DNA of 64,000 bases, from positions 63,621,379 through 63,685,378 of the forward strand of contig OZ020615.1 of assembly GCA_963971575.1 (NCBI GenBank), read 5' to 3'. This DNA comes from Liopterus haemorrhoidalis. Its lineage: Eukaryota; Arthropoda; Insecta; Coleoptera; Dytiscidae. The notes beneath the pieces were generated by a model. It was not told where the DNA came from, ran no database searches, and was given only the letters and a program-made list of their open reading frames with translations. Both the position numbers and the translations under genes were made by a program. How positions within the stretch are numbered: position 1 is the stretch's first letter; every line of letters starts with the position of its first letter. Positions 9,449 to 21,266 of this stretch are shown one piece after another.

Positions 9449-10348
9449 GTATATAGGTATGTTAAAATATTTATAAGAAATTAAGTATAAGCGTTGTATA
9501 TTTTATTATCCTTGATTTAGTGGGTAACAGCACTCTGTTACGCCGCTGTTAATAGAAAAGGATAGAATACTACAAGGTACAGCACTCGGCGTCAAACTGA
9601 GAGGGACGCAAACAAGTATTCTGTGACGTTCAGCATAATAATGCATTAAACAAGGACAAGTTATTGGTGTGGATAAGGAGAGAGATACAAAACACAGGTC
9701 ATATATGTGAGTGCATTTGCAAACGAGATGTTTGTTTATAGACTGGGTTAGGTTAACTCAAGGTTAGCCAAGAATGCAATCTTTAAACCACATCACAAAA
9801 CAGATCCGTTAAACACAAATATATCATTGCGCATGACTAAAAATCACTTCCTAACGCATGCGCACTAAGTTTTTATACGTTATATCAACGTTATTTGGTC
9901 CAATATTGGACATATGGCCACTTTCGATTGTTCCACTATTGTTAATCGTTTGTTATTTTGGCCCACTTCTCTCCTGCAGCTTTTACGATACATTGACATT
10001 TCTAAATATGTTCGATACAGATCTTGAAATTAAACTATGAACCAGCAACAAGTGTGTGTGATAAAGAAAGTATTTCACATGCTAGGACTTTATTGACGGC
10101 AAAGTAACTCACCAAATATTCATCCAATTGAAAAAATGTATAGAATAGAAATGATTTGTTTTCTTATTATGATTAATTTTTGTTATATACATTTTGCTGG
10201 TAAGTCAATAATAAGGGAGATATTTTAGTAAACAGTTTTAACCTTGAAACGCCGTCTTAAAATAAAAATTTTGAGATACCATTATAGCCTTAACTTAACA
10301 GAAAAATATATATAAAAAAATTGTTTATAATAGACGAAAATAGTTTAC
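9449..10348. other. unassigned spacer
   Basis: A short imperfect hairpin occurs near 9525-9550. No coding motif or RNA gene was recognised. Confidence 0.35.
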
Positions 10349-10356
10349 AGTAAGAA

Positions 10357-10626
10357 CAGAGCCGTAACAATGTTTTCGGCGCCCTTGGCAAATTAAGTAA
10401 ATTGATAAAATTGACTTCCGCAAAAGCAAATGAAGAGCAAAAAAGGTCCTCACCTCCCAAATTCAAGTGAAGAGCAAAAAAAAGTCTTCATCTCCCAAAT
10501 TCAAGTGAAGAGCAAAAAAAATTGCGGGTTTTCACCCGCAATGGCGCCCTTCATGAAACCCCGCGCCCTTATCAAGCCTCGCGCCCCTGTTAAATGCCCC
10601 GAGACCACCCCGTTTCTACGGTGCTG
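10357..10626. mobile_element. hAT-type MITE with internal minisatellite (copy A2)
   Basis: It begins CAGAGCCGTAACAA and ends with the degraded complement TTCTACGGTGCTG. Flanking octamers agtaagaa (10349-10356) and agtaagga (10627-10634) match at 7 of 8, as expected for hAT. About three copies of the ~37-bp unit (aggtcctcacctcccaaat) are inside. Same terminal type as the copy at 3699-3930. Confidence 0.75.
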
Positions 10627-10639
10627 AGTAAGGAGACAA

Positions 10640-11830
10640 ATCTTTTAGTTCTGGCATAATTTATATTATTTGTGAAAATTGTGAATTTAAAAAAATCATA
10701 ACTCAAAAACGGTTAGAGACAGAGAAATCCGGTTAGAATTTTTGTATTCTCCGTAGTTCATTTAGTCTAGAAATAATTTGGGGCTTTAATCGTTCAACCC
10801 GTTTTGAGATTACGACAAATTTTTTAATGGCATAATTTACATTATTTGTGAAAAATGGGAATTAAAAAAAAGCACAACTCAAAAACGATTAGAGATAGAG
10901 ACCTGCCGTTGGAATTTTTGGATTCTCTATAGTTTACTTAATCTAGAAAAAATTTGGGGCTTTAATCGTTCAACCCGTTTTGAGATTACGACAAATTTTT
11001 TAATGGCATAATTTACATTATTTGTGAAAAATGGGAATTAAAAAAAAGCACAACTCAAAAACGATTAGAGATAGAGACCTGCCGTTGGAATTTTTGGATT
11101 CTCTATAGTTTACTTAATCTAGAAAAAATTTGGGGCTTTAATCGTTCAACCCGTTTTGAGATTACGACAAATTTTTTTAATGGCATAATTTACATTATTT
11201 GTGAAAATTGTGAATTAAAAAAAAAACACAACTCAAAAACGGTTAGAGATAGAGACCTGCCGTTGGAATTTTTTGAATTTCTATAGTTTACTTAGTCTAG
11301 AAAAAATTTGGGGCTTTAATCGTTTTATCACGTTTTGAGATTGCGACAATTTTTTTTAATGGCATAATTTACATTATTCGTGAAAAATGTTAATTTAAAA
11401 AAAAAAAACAACTCAAAAACGATTAGAGATAGCGACCTGCCGTTGGAATTTTTTGATTCTTCATAGTTTACTTAGTATATAAAAAAATTGGGACTTTAAT
11501 CGTTTAATCTGTTTTCAGATTACGACAATTTTTTTAATGGCATAATTTACATTATTTGTGAAAATTGTGAATTAAAAAAATAGCATAACTCAAAAACGGT
11601 TAGAGAAAACGACCTGAGGTTAAAATTTTTGGATTCCTCGTAGTTTATTTAGTCTAGAAAAAAATTGAGGCCTTATTCGTTTGACGTATTTTAAAATTAT
11701 GACCAATTTTAACATGGCATGATTTATGGAAATTTTCATCTTTGCATCGACATATCTCAAAAACGAAATGGGATAAAGACCTGCGGTTGAAATTTTTGAA
11801 ATCCTGAGGTCCTAATTGACTTGTTACCAT
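10640..11830 (+). repeat. ~177-bp tandem satellite, six to seven units
   Basis: The anchor ggcataattta starts units at 10653, 10829, 11005, 11182, 11361, 11539 and (degenerate) 11716, giving spacings of 176, 176, 177, 179, 178 and 177. Units two and three appear identical, while outer units diverge, which suits recent local duplication or conversion in the middle of an old array. Each unit carries a homopolymer A/T tract and the phrase caaaaacgattagagatag. Similar decayed sequence continues to about 12.4 kb. Confidence 0.9.
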
Positions 11831-12507
11831 ATTTTGAAGAAAAAAATTTTTTTTGAAAATTTTTCATTAATTTTTTTTTTTTTTAAATTTTGATAAATCC
11901 TAACTAAAAAATGGTTAGAGATAGAAATCTGCGGTTTGAATTTTAAAAATTCTGCTATATTGTTTAGTCCAGAAAAAAATTTGGGCTTTAATAAACCAAG
12001 TATTAAGTTTTGTATGGGCAGTAATCCAAAACTCTTGAAAAAGGCCAAAAATCGAAAAAATCGTAAGGGGTAGACCTTAAAAAAATCGTGTTTTTTAGGC
12101 AAAAAATTTTTGTCTCCGATTTTATTGAAAATTGGTACAAATATGTATTTTTATCAAGAAAATTTGGTCCATTTTGAAGTTTGGGCAAAAGTTTTGGAAT
12201 TATAGGCAAAAAACTGGTCCAAATTTGCTCTAATTCAAAAACTAGGAAAGCATAATTTTTTTAAATATGGTTTTCATGATCCTCACCCCTAAATTAGCAT
12301 AAAACTATATTTTGGCTAAAATCAGAGTCAAAAAATTTTTGATCAAAATTTCAAAAATTTAGGGAAATGTTTTTTTTTAAATTTTGTTGTAAACATGGTA
12401 TACTTATACATTTTTAACCTTAGATCACAAATATATGGTCACCATTGAGTAACGGTCTAAAATTTTGATATTTGCGGCAAAAAACTTAAAAAAAGGCAGT
12501 CCACAAA
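11831..12507. other. decayed satellite-like AT-rich sequence
   Basis: Partial echoes of the upstream satellite phrases (gttagagatag, tggggctttaat) persist with growing divergence. No genes. Confidence 0.5.
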
Positions 12508-13156
12508 AAGGCTCAGACAAATTCTCGACAATAGAACCAATGACGCAGGCGGGTGGGATTTGGAGGTTAGAACCTCCCATGAAGCTGGATTTTTTATTAC
12601 TTCGATGCATTTTCCTTGTTTTGTCATTACTTCCATACGTTTCATTTTATAACCCTCCCCCCTCATGAAACTATTTTTGCGTCACTGAATAGAACTTTTG
12701 TTAATTTTTTTAAAAACAAAAACTATTTTTTTTAGTAATTTAAAAAAAGACTCATTAAAAATGAGGAATTGGAAAAGACTTTTTGATCTTTAATATATTT
12801 CATCTCCTGCAATATAAACATTTACCTACACTCATACATACATATTTTACATATATTTAATTTATATAATTTTCTTTACTAATCTTCTTCATTTTCTATA
12901 AATATCTAAAAATTACACTTAAAATCAAATGTCCGCCATTTTTATCTTCATAAGAACTAAGTTATTACTTATAAACACCAGTATTTGGTAGTTACTATGA
13001 TAGGAACTTTTATAGTAACATGTTACTAAATATTGTAGTAACTTTTGTCTTACAGAATACGAAATATCCCAAAGTTACTATGATAGTAACTGACCTTGCT
13101 CATAGTGACAAATTTAGTTACTATGATCATAGTAACTGAGTTACAGAATTGGTCTG
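12508..13156 (-). mobile_element. TIR element, truncated copy (E1)
   Basis: The inverted counterpart of most of the element at 21267-22267. It ends TTACAGAATTGGTCTG and has the same run of short palindromes, agttactatgatagtaact types, near that end. The opposite end is missing. Confidence 0.75.
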
Positions 13157-13279
13157 TATATTGTGGTCTATCTGAAAATTAAATATCTCATCATTAACGT
13201 TACAGCAAAATATACATTACAAAAAAGTTTTAAGGTATGAAAAAGAGACTTGCAAACCATAATTTGGTAGGATGAACAG

Positions 13280-13838
13280 CAGAGATGGGCGTCTACGCGT
13301 AAATCTGAATTTTTTACGTCTACGTGTAAATTTACCGTAGACAGCGTAGAGAAGTGTAGACTGTGTAGACACGTAGAATCTAGCGTAGAATAATGAAAAA
13401 TGAGGTTCTGTAACGTTTAAAAAAATAAAATACCGCCAGTTTTATGCAGAAGAGGTAGTAAAGAACTCAAATTTAATATTTTTGACAGCTTTCTGATTAA
13501 AACAACTACTAACATTTAATTTTAATTTTACTTTAGTAGTTCATACGGACAGAAACCAAGTAATTTATATTGTCCATAACAACATACGATTTGTGAGATA
13601 ACATTTTTGGAAACAATATATGTAATTAGAACTACATAAAATTGAAATAAACATAAACATTAAAGTAAACTATTTAAACTATTACCATTCTATTATTTCA
13701 AATATTACATTTAAACGTACTGCGCATGTACAGTTTACATTCTACATTCGACATGTAAACAAAGACATATTCTACTTGACATGTTTACGCGTAAAATCTA
13801 CATTAGTCTACATCATGTATTCTACGCGCCCATCACTG
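13280..13838. mobile_element. hAT-type MITE with TCTACGCGT subterminal motifs
   Basis: The ends are CAGAGATGGGCG and the complement of CAGTGATGGGCG. Perfect 8-bp target duplications ATGAACAG lie at 13272-13279 and 13839-13846, diagnostic of hAT or a similar 8-bp superfamily. Several ACGCGTA/TACGCGT motifs cluster near both ends, likely transposase-binding sites by analogy. It is non-coding. Confidence 0.9.
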
Positions 13839-13846
13839 ATGAACAG

Positions 13847-14447
13847 TTACAGAGTTTTAAAAATATGTTTTTAGGGAATTATTCGAAATGAACAAAATGT
13901 GACTTACAATACTTTGTTTTTAACCTCGTAATATTCTGTTAGTTCACCCGTTGTCCGCTAGATTATCAGAGCGCTGTAGTGTGTCAAAATTTGATTCAAG
14001 TGTTATAATATTGAAAATAAGTGATTCAAAAATGAATCACACGGTGCATAAAGAAGTTGGACTCTCGCCCAAATGTGTTTTAATTTGACTTGAATAGCTG
14101 CGTTGCCAAGCATCTGAACGCACGTGTTAACACAGAGTCCCCAAACATTTCAAAAGAAAAATCACCACTGTCAACAGAACACTGCTTAAACTTGGCACTT
14201 GCTTCTTTATTGATATATTTTATTTTGCGTGTAATTAGATCTTTGTTAGGTTAATTAAATACAATATTTCATTGGACAACTACAAAGGATACACAAAACT
14301 TAAAGGGGCAATTTTCAAAGAAACTTAAATAGAAAAAAATTGACAACAAAATTAAATAACAAAGAAAAACATACGACTAGAATAGAAAATTACATACTGC
14401 CAATAATGTGTTGGTAAATAATTAACAACGGACTAAAAAATATAATG
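13847..14447. other. unassigned spacer
   Basis: AT-rich, without recognised coding or RNA features. Confidence 0.35.
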
Positions 14448-14449
14448 TA

Positions 14450-15365
14450 TCGGGTAATTGCAAAAATTCGTGCCCGATTTGAAATAAAATTAAATAAAAC
14501 ACATTTTCGTGGGAAAACACTTTTATTAATCAATAATGTACTCCCCATCATTTTCTATAACTGTCTCCCAACGTTTTACATGTTTTTGAATTCCTTCTTT
14601 GTAGAAACTGAGTGGTTTATCTTCAAAGAAAGTAGTAAGTTATTGACTTCTTCCACAGAAACAATTTTTTTGCCATTCAAATTATTTTGAAGAGACCGAA
14701 ACAGATGAAAATCTGAAGGGGCAAGGTCAGGGGAATACGGCGGGTGCTGGAGGATTTCCCATTTTAACTCCCTAAGTTTTTGAAATGTGTTGAGCGACAT
14801 GTGGTCTAGCGTTGTCGTGGTGAAAGATGATGCCTTTTCGATAAACCAAACTTGGACGTTTTGCTTGGATTTCCACATTGAGTTGGATGAGTTGCTCACA
14901 GTACTTCTCCGCAGTTATTGTTTTGCCACGTGGAAGAAGCTCGAAATAAAGTATTCCTCTGCAATCTCCCACCAGACACATAACAACACTTTCATTGGAT
15001 GCAATTCAGCTTTTGCCAAAGATTCTGCTCGTTCACTCCCATGCTTCCAGCTTCTTTTTCTTTTTATGTTGTGACACATAATCCATTTTTCATCTCCAGT
15101 TATTACTCGATCCAAAAATCATTTTGTTGATGGGTAAGGAGAGAAACGGTAGTAGAAACACGTTTCAGTTTGTTCCGTTCTGTCAAAATGTGCGGAACCC
15201 ATATATCGAGTTTCGAAGTATAGCCAAGTTTTTTTAAATGGCGAAATGCTATCGATTTGTCAAAATTTAACTTCTCAGCAATCTCTTCAGTCGAAATACG
15301 TGGATTACTATTTACCAAATCACGGTTACATTATTACACGGGCACGAACTTTTGCAGTCACCTGA
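14450..15365 (-). mobile_element. mariner-like element, internally shortened
   Basis: Inverted ends TCGGGTAATTGCAAAAATTC and the complement of TCAGGTGACTGCAAAAGTTC are flanked by TA at 14448-14449 and 15366-15367, the mariner target duplication. At 916 bp it is shorter than a typical element of about 1.3 kb, consistent with loss of part of the N-terminal coding region. Confidence 0.85.
14576..15318 (-). pseudogene. mariner transposase, decayed
   Basis: Blocks on the minus strand, spread over several frames: a C-terminal part of the helix-turn-helix (ISTEEIAEKLNFDKS, ending HLKKLGYTSKLDIWVPH), then VITGDEKWI with the first catalytic Asp, HHDNARPHVAQH with the second, and PPYSPDLAPSDFHLFRSLQN with the third (DD34D type of the mariner family). 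At least three frameshifts separate the blocks, so no active enzyme is possible. The block order and the HHDNARPH motif make the family secure. Confidence 0.85.
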
Positions 15366-15439
15366 TATTAGGTCGTCAAGGCTGAAATTTGTAGAAAAAA
15401 AGGCAAAGTTGGTTGATAATTTACAGATATAAGGAATTA

Positions 15440-15865
15440 TTTTATTCATCAAAGTATGCACCCATATTGTCTATGCACTTTTGTCATTTAAGCGGCAGGT
15501 TGTTCAGGCTGGTGGTATAAAATCCTGGCGGACGAGAGTCAATGAATTCTTGGAAGGCCAGTTTTACAGCATTGTCGGAATTAAACGGTTTTCCTATTAA
15601 AAAGTTGTCCAAATTGCGGAAGAAGTGGTAGTCAGTGGGGGCTAGGTCTGGTGAGTTTTGAGGATGATGAAGAAGTTCCAACTCCAATTCCTGTAGTTTT
15701 TCCACAGATATTTGTGCAGTGTGTGGTCTAGCGTTATCATGCAATAAGATAAAAGTCGATCTGTTGACCAATCTAGGCTGTTTTTCTTTAAGTTTTTGCA
15801 TCATTTCGTCCAGTTGGTTGCAGTATATTTCTGCTGTGATTGGCCATTCGACAATATTAGCCATT
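15440..15865 (-). pseudogene. mariner transposase, C-terminal half
   Basis: One open frame of 126 codons (stop at 15484) reads WPITAEIYCNQLDEMMQKL, then FILLHDNARPHTAQ (second catalytic Asp) and NSPDLAPTDYHFFRNLDNFL (third), and ends NNLPLK. The first Asp and the HTH are missing. It belongs to a different mariner lineage from the neighbour at 14450-15365, because the residues around the motifs differ. Sequence upstream (15866 on) is not coding, so the copy is truncated. Confidence 0.8.
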
Positions 15866-16660
15866 ATAAATACTTAAGAATACCAGACAATGACACAGAA
15901 AACATATGAGTTTGCACGGCTTAACAGAATGGTGCTCTCAACATGACTTCATGCGCAGAACGATCAAAAACTGGTGTTTGTAGCAAACCATATATTCTCC
16001 TACCATGGTGTTGTAACATGGTGTGCGGTCGGATTAGATAGTCCGCGGGAGGCAAGAGGGGTACATTCTCGTAACGCGCTACTGTCACAACTCAATCCAC
16101 AAACGTGCATATAGAAATAAAAAAAAGAAAATTTTGTTTCACTTAAAATAAAAAAGCGGTAGGAGATTCTAACCTTCACAGCTGTTCGTTTCACACTAGA
16201 TGCGTTCACGGGTGAAAAATCCCAGAAAAATTATAGTAAGACGCACGAGCGCATTAACCGTACTAAATGACATCAGAAAAAACATTGAAAAAGCAATAAA
16301 CGAAACACAGCTTACAATAACGGTTCAATATTAAAAAATAAAAATCTTGAGAAAATGAATTTATCAATTAAAAATGGCGACAGCACTATTCTGTTTTACA
16401 TCATGTGCATTACACTAAATTTTTTAAATTTTTAGTCCAACCCGAATAAGTAATAAGGTGAGAAACAATATTTTTGAGAAATATTTTTTGTTAATATGAT
16501 GTCAATATATTTTGTGGTCCTGATTACCGTATAGGTCTCTATTATCACTAACTGTCACTTGACAGTGATTGACAGATCAGATTGAGGGCTTCATAGCTGC
16601 TTCTCACATGTCAATCACCCAATCAGAGACGAGGAAGGACAAAACAGGAAGGGCATAAAC
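15866..16660. other. unassigned spacer
   Basis: Includes a GC-richer patch near 16020-16090. A short inverted repeat tgtcacttgacagtg occurs near 16555. No gene was recognised. Confidence 0.35.
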
Positions 16661-16818
16661 TAAAGGGTGCCCCATCGGGTACGCTGGATTTAAATTTCCC
16701 TCCATTTTTTTGTATTTAAGTTGGCAATTCTAATGTTTGACATTTGTCATCTGCTGTTATTGAGGTTATTAAAAATGGATCGCTGTTTGGTGCGGATTAT
16801 GGGCTGGAGGTGTAATTG

Positions 16819-17824
16819 CACAAATAGACCATATTAGTGTGTCGTCACATACATGTGCTGCCATCTGAGAGCTGAGTCCTTTTGAAGTTTAAAATACATG
16901 GGACATTACTTTTGTTACCTTAATTTTATAAATATTTTCAATTTTGGAGCATAAAATCTGTATTTTTGATAAATATATACTAATATATACAGTCCAGATA
17001 CTTTATATTATAGAAAATTCAAATAAAAGGAATCCAACCGCGAGACGGCAGCACTGAATCCCAATTTGTGACGTAGTTACTAATATGGTCTATTATAAAA
17101 CAAGGAAGATAGCGGTCTCCCACGTTACGGGTTTGGACAGTGATAGTTGCGACATTCGTGGTTGTAATATGAACTAGGATTAGATAGTATGCAACCCGCA
17201 GTGCACACAAATATATTTTTATATTTTAAATTGCTATGAATCACGCGATCATTAATTTTCTACCAAAATTGAAAAATAAAATGTAATTTTGGTAGAAAAT
17301 TAAAGATTGTCTTGAACCGAAAATTATGATTAATTTATTTGCAACTCTCCTAATTAATTCCCTAAAATTAAAATTAATTACAATTATTAAAAGTTAATAC
17401 TTCAGTAAGCATTAAGTTTTATTTTTTTATTTGCAAGCAAGCATATGAAATAAATAAACAAGTATTTATTTTTTACTTTTATATTTACTTTTATAATATT
17501 GTACATATTAAATTTAGTGCCATTTTTTTTTATTACACTATTTATATTTCTTTTGCATTTACCATATAAAATATTATTAATTACAACACCATTTGAAAAT
17601 AAAAAATATGGTGCTAATATTTAAAATTTCTTATAAAATTCATCACTGTCACAATCACAATTTACTGTCACCTATCGTTACAACGTCAAAAACAATTGCA
17701 GCAAATTGCCGATAATGAAGTGTTCTCAAAATGTTGGTTAAAAAAAAACGCTTTTAGCGCTGTCGGTGGATGGAATATAACTTAAAACCGTTTCAAGGCC
17801 GTGTATATGAGTTTCATACCCCTG
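16819..17824. mobile_element. 1-kb insertion with perfect 8-bp duplication (hAT-like)
   Basis: TGTAATTG at 16811-16818 is repeated exactly at 17825-17832, and removing one copy plus the insert restores the transposase reading frame. Its right end reads as CAGGGGTATGAAACTC on the minus strand, a hAT-like terminus. The left end is obscured by another MITE next to it. No coding motif was seen inside. Confidence 0.8.
16827..17090 (+). mobile_element. TA-flanked MITE (copy P2)
   Basis: Inverted ends GACCATATTAGT and ACTAATATGGTC, with TA on both sides (16825-16826 and 17091-17092). It lies just inside the left edge of the 1-kb insertion, so it is the youngest of three nested layers. The related copy is at 7835-8039. 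Confidence 0.8.
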
Positions 17825-18405
17825 TGTAATTGGACCGTTCTTTTTTGAGAATGAGTCTAGCCAAGCTGTAACAGTAAATGGAATATGATATCGTGCCATG
17901 ATATTTTACTTTTTTTGGGATCAATTGGACGACATGGACCTCGAAGAAATGTGGTTTCAACAGGATGGTGCCACATACAGCAAGAAAAGCCATCGATTTG
18001 CTAAGACAACATTTCCCTGGTCGTGTGATTTCCAGAAATGCTGACGTTAGTTGGCCGGCAAGATCCTGCGATTTGACGCCATGTGATTTTTTCCTCTGGG
18101 GTTTTATAAAGTCCAAAGTCTATGCTAAGAAACCACAAACAATTCCTGAACTGAAAACAGAGATTACAACGCGTTATTTCTGAAATTGAGCCAACTGCCT
18201 TGCAAAAAGTCTTCAAAAATTTGATCAAAACGGTCAGGGTATACCAGCACAGCGATTTGGCCGACATCGTATTCCATAATTAATGTCAACATGTCTACTT
18301 TATAAATCACTAAAAATTTCCCAATTAAATTATAATTTACTATATTTCATTTCAAAATTAAATCCAGCGTACCCGATGGGTCCTCCTTTACAATACAACA
18401 TTTAG

Positions 18406-18663
18406 GCCCGGTCTTTCCACCTTCAGATAAAGTCCCAGGTAACTATCTGACAGATAAGGTTATTTGTAACTTCATCTGCTGAATAAATGTCAATACCAGT
18501 CAGTGAATCCAATATGTCAGTCTCATTATCCGTTAGATAACTATCCGATAGATACATTTGTATAGAAAAAAGGGATGACATTTACTCAGCAGATGAAGTT
18601 ACAAATAACTTTATCTGTCAGATAGTTACCTGGGACTTTATCTGAAGGTGGAAAAACCGGGCC
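18406..18663. mobile_element. Harbinger-type palindromic MITE with TTA duplication
   Basis: About 85-base inverted arms begin GGCCCGGTCTTTCCACCTTC on the left, with the complement on the right. TTA flanks both ends (18403-18405 and 18664-18666), the usual PIF/Harbinger duplication. The central segment is about 80 bases. Non-coding. Confidence 0.85.
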
Positions 18664-18669
18664 TTAGAC

Positions 18670-19170
18670 AAGAAAACATGTATTCATTGTTGTATTACTG
18701 ATATAATTCAGCTAAAAATGGAGCACTAGATATTTTTAACTGAAAATAAGTTCATTCAATATTCCGAAAGCTCAGTTCTTCGTCCTCAGTGCGTTAAAAT
18801 AATTTTTTTCTCCTAAATACGGCGCTTGTATTGTCAAAATTGTAAGGTTATGTTACCCGCATTACATCCGTGCGTTGCTGGTCACATGGTTGCGTGTGTT
18901 GGCTTTTGTTTGCTAATAAAACTTGTATTGTAAATGTGTCTTTTTTATTACAACCGTACACGCGTACTATAAATTAACAATATCACATTATTATTTTATA
19001 GATTGTAACTGACTATATCATTTTAAATTATTTATACAAATATGACACATTTTTTTTAATAATTAATTAAATGATATATGAGACGAATTTTTTAAAACTT
19101 GATAACGCAGTCATAGTTTTTTAAATATTTTTAGTTACAGATCATTGACATAATGTGTATTTTATTGTTA
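18670..19170. other. unassigned spacer
   Basis: AT-rich, with no recognised feature. Confidence 0.35.
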
Positions 19171-19174
19171 ACTG

Positions 19175-19520
19175 AATTATGACTTTTTTAGGATTTCGTA
19201 GTTATAACCAAGAGTCTCTTATATCGTACTTGCTTTCTAGTTAAACTCCCATTTCTAGTTAACCGATTTTTACCAAAATTTTTGCCATTGATGTCAAAAG
19301 CTTAAATATGAAGTTTCATAAAAATTCTTTCAGCCGAATTTGCTCTGCACGTTTACACAGACAGATAGACAGACAGACAGACAAATATCATGCTAAAAAT
19401 AGTCAACACGTTATGTAGGGACCTCAATTCGTGGAGATCCATCGAAATCTCGAAATGTCAAAATCGGTATGATCACAATATCTTCCTTATATATGTTGGC
19501 GGTGGGTAAAAATATATATG
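19175..19520 (+). repeat. dispersed repeat with CAGA run (copy Q1)
   Basis: It shares phrases such as cttaaatatgaagtttcata, an imperfect (CAGA)n run at about 19355-19382, acgttatgtagggacct and ttggcggtgggtaaa with the region at 61600-62600. Here the sequence cggtatgatcac is uninterrupted and gives the empty site of a mariner derivative inserted at 61.8 kb. It is followed by an 18-base G run and a hAT-like end (complement of CAGGGCCGGCTCAAGGGTAC) near 19588. Confidence 0.7.
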
Positions 19521-19599
19521 TGGGGGGGGGGGGGGGGGGCGTCTAACCTAATTTTGCATCGGGGCGCCAGGTACCCTTGAGCCGGCCCTGCTCCTGTTA

Positions 19600-21050
19600 G
19601 TCTCAAATAAGTCTAATACTGGAACATATGACGATGAAAATGTGGATATACACTGTTGTGTGCTGATGTTTGCATCCCAAAAGGTTCAAATTGAATTCGA
19701 GAGCAAATCATAATACCTCCCTTATATATGTTGGCGTTCGGAAAAAATTGTTGTAAACTTAAAAGGCGTTATACGATTACAGCCCCAATTAGCACTCTTA
19801 TTTTGAAAGCGAGGACATTTTTTTGATCATCAGTTATATTTTTTAAGTGAGCATCTTTCTTGTTTTATTGACCATCACTTGCATTTTGGAAAATAAAGTG
19901 CTTTTGGCCAGTGCTTGTTAGGTCTGTACTACAACCTGTCAGTTGCTTTAGGTGACGACAGAGTACTCATGGACAGGCTAATATTCTTCCTGCGAAAATC
20001 TAACTTAGTGTTTTATTTGTGAAGTCTTGCACTTTATTTTAATGTATACTATTTATAAACTGTGATATGCGATGGTAATTGGCCCCTTTACAGCCTCTTA
20101 CCATCACCTTGCGTTTGTTAATTGTTTCGAAGAGACTTTCTATTTTATTTATTTGTATTTGTCCGTGCAAGATTTATTTTATTGCGTTATTTTCATGATT
20201 TTATTTATTTATTTATTGTATAATTTATTGTTTTTATTATGTAGCGTAGTCATTTAGATTGCTGTGCGATTGATCATCATCATTGCTGTGCGCCAAAAAT
20301 TTTAACTAACTAACTAACTGGCTAGTACTTGTTACTGGATAATTTCCCGATTCCTACCCTTTTAAAGCAATTTTGACTTCAGACCCCCCCCATTCCAGGA
20401 TGCGCGGCTGGAGTAAAAAGTACTGATCTAAATGTTGCATTAAAGCGTACAATTTAAATATTTGATTTGAATCTGTTGATGGACGTCTAATAGTGAATTA
20501 CCTCCGTTGTGGACTTGACTTTGTTATAAGTATTTAACCGATTGAAAGTCCATTTAAGTGTATGCGGAAGTGATGCGGTTAAAAGCCGTTCCTGCAGACC
20601 GATGTGGCAACATGGAGTGTTTGTTTTTTCGAGTTCGGGCCGTGCAGATGTTAGTCAAAAGGGACGCGCGTGCCTATGTGTGCTTTGTATCGATTTGCGG
20701 CTAGATGAGGGGTGCTGAGACGCCGAGGGATGCCAAGGGATGAAATCTATACAGAACTCCATGATTGAATGACTAGTTCACCACCATTGTTGTCCCATAA
20801 AATCCACTCGCTAACAACGTGATTATTTTATATTTAACTTAATCAATCATTATTGCAATAAGGGTGAAAATTTGATAAGTAAAACTTGCTAAAGATGACA
20901 GTTCTTGACAAGGAGAAGACATTTTTACTTAATTCATTTTCTATAACATCTTCTTGATCGCATTTTAAATAACACAAAGCTGCGAAGAAGTAATAATGCT
21001 AGAAAATAATATTTTTTTTATCCCGTATCAATTTTTTTACCACTTTTTAA
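19600..21050. other. unassigned spacer
   Basis: A degenerate echo of the 37-bp minisatellite phrase occurs near 19805-19900. A GC-richer stretch at 20560-20750 has no recognised coding content. Confidence 0.35.
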
Positions 21051-21056
21051 AAATTG

Positions 21057-21112
21057 AGAATCAGACCAATTCTGTAACTCAGTTACTATGATCATAGTAA
21101 AATTTAGTTACT
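21057..21112 (+). repeat. partial terminus of the E-type TIR element
   Basis: CAGACCAATTCTGTAACTCA followed by agttactatgatcatagtaa, matching the first bases of the element at 21267. A solo or duplicated end. Confidence 0.6.
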
Positions 21113-21262
21113 ATGATCGCTCTGGTGGCAACATCAGACTGCCAAGACTTAGATTGTCTAAATATAGGAATGGTATTTTTTTGGGTCACCTTCTTTAACT
21201 ACCTACCAGATTCTTAAAAAAAATGTCAATTAGATTATTTAAGTTCAAGCTCAAAAAATACT
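21113..21262 (+). pseudogene. non-LTR retrotransposon ORF2 C-terminus fragment
   Basis: It translates as SGGNIRLPRLRLSKYRNGIF, then after a frameshift FNYLPDSLKK and a Lys-rich IKFKLKKYL-type end. This is the extreme C-terminus of a CR1-like Pol protein (a YNVRS/NIRLPR block, then a PDSLK block and a KFKLKKYL tail). The same family is present on the minus strand at 33401-33945. It sits between two E-type ends. Confidence 0.65.
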
Positions 21263-21266
21263 TATT

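Larger units (their letters stand above)
16785..18285 (+). pseudogene. Tc1/mariner-like transposase, C-terminal half split by insertion
   Basis: The first piece ends CGLWAGGVI at 16818 and resumes as GPFFFENESSQAVTVNG from 17833. Joining them across a duplicated TGTAATTG restores the frame. Further blocks are EEMWFQQDGATY with the second catalytic Asp, PGRVISRNADVSWPARSCDL, TPCDFFLWGFIKSKVYAKKP with the third acidic position, and DLADIVFHN at the end. Frameshifts occur, for example after the QQDGATY block. The N-terminal HTH and first Asp are absent. The near full-length relative at 57741-59031 has the same block order. Confidence 0.85.
16663..18389 (+). mobile_element. mariner-like element with nested insertions
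   Basis: The terminal inverted repeats contain CCCATCGGGTACGCTGGATT and its complement, and TA flanks both ends (16661-16662, 18390-18391). It carries a decayed transposase interrupted by a 1-kb insertion at 16819-17824, which itself contains a smaller TA-flanked MITE. Confidence 0.85.

Noticed and set aside
20072..20257. 61-codon hydrophobic ORF
   Set aside because: Composition is that of AT-rich DNA (Phe, Leu, Ile, Tyr); no conserved motif.
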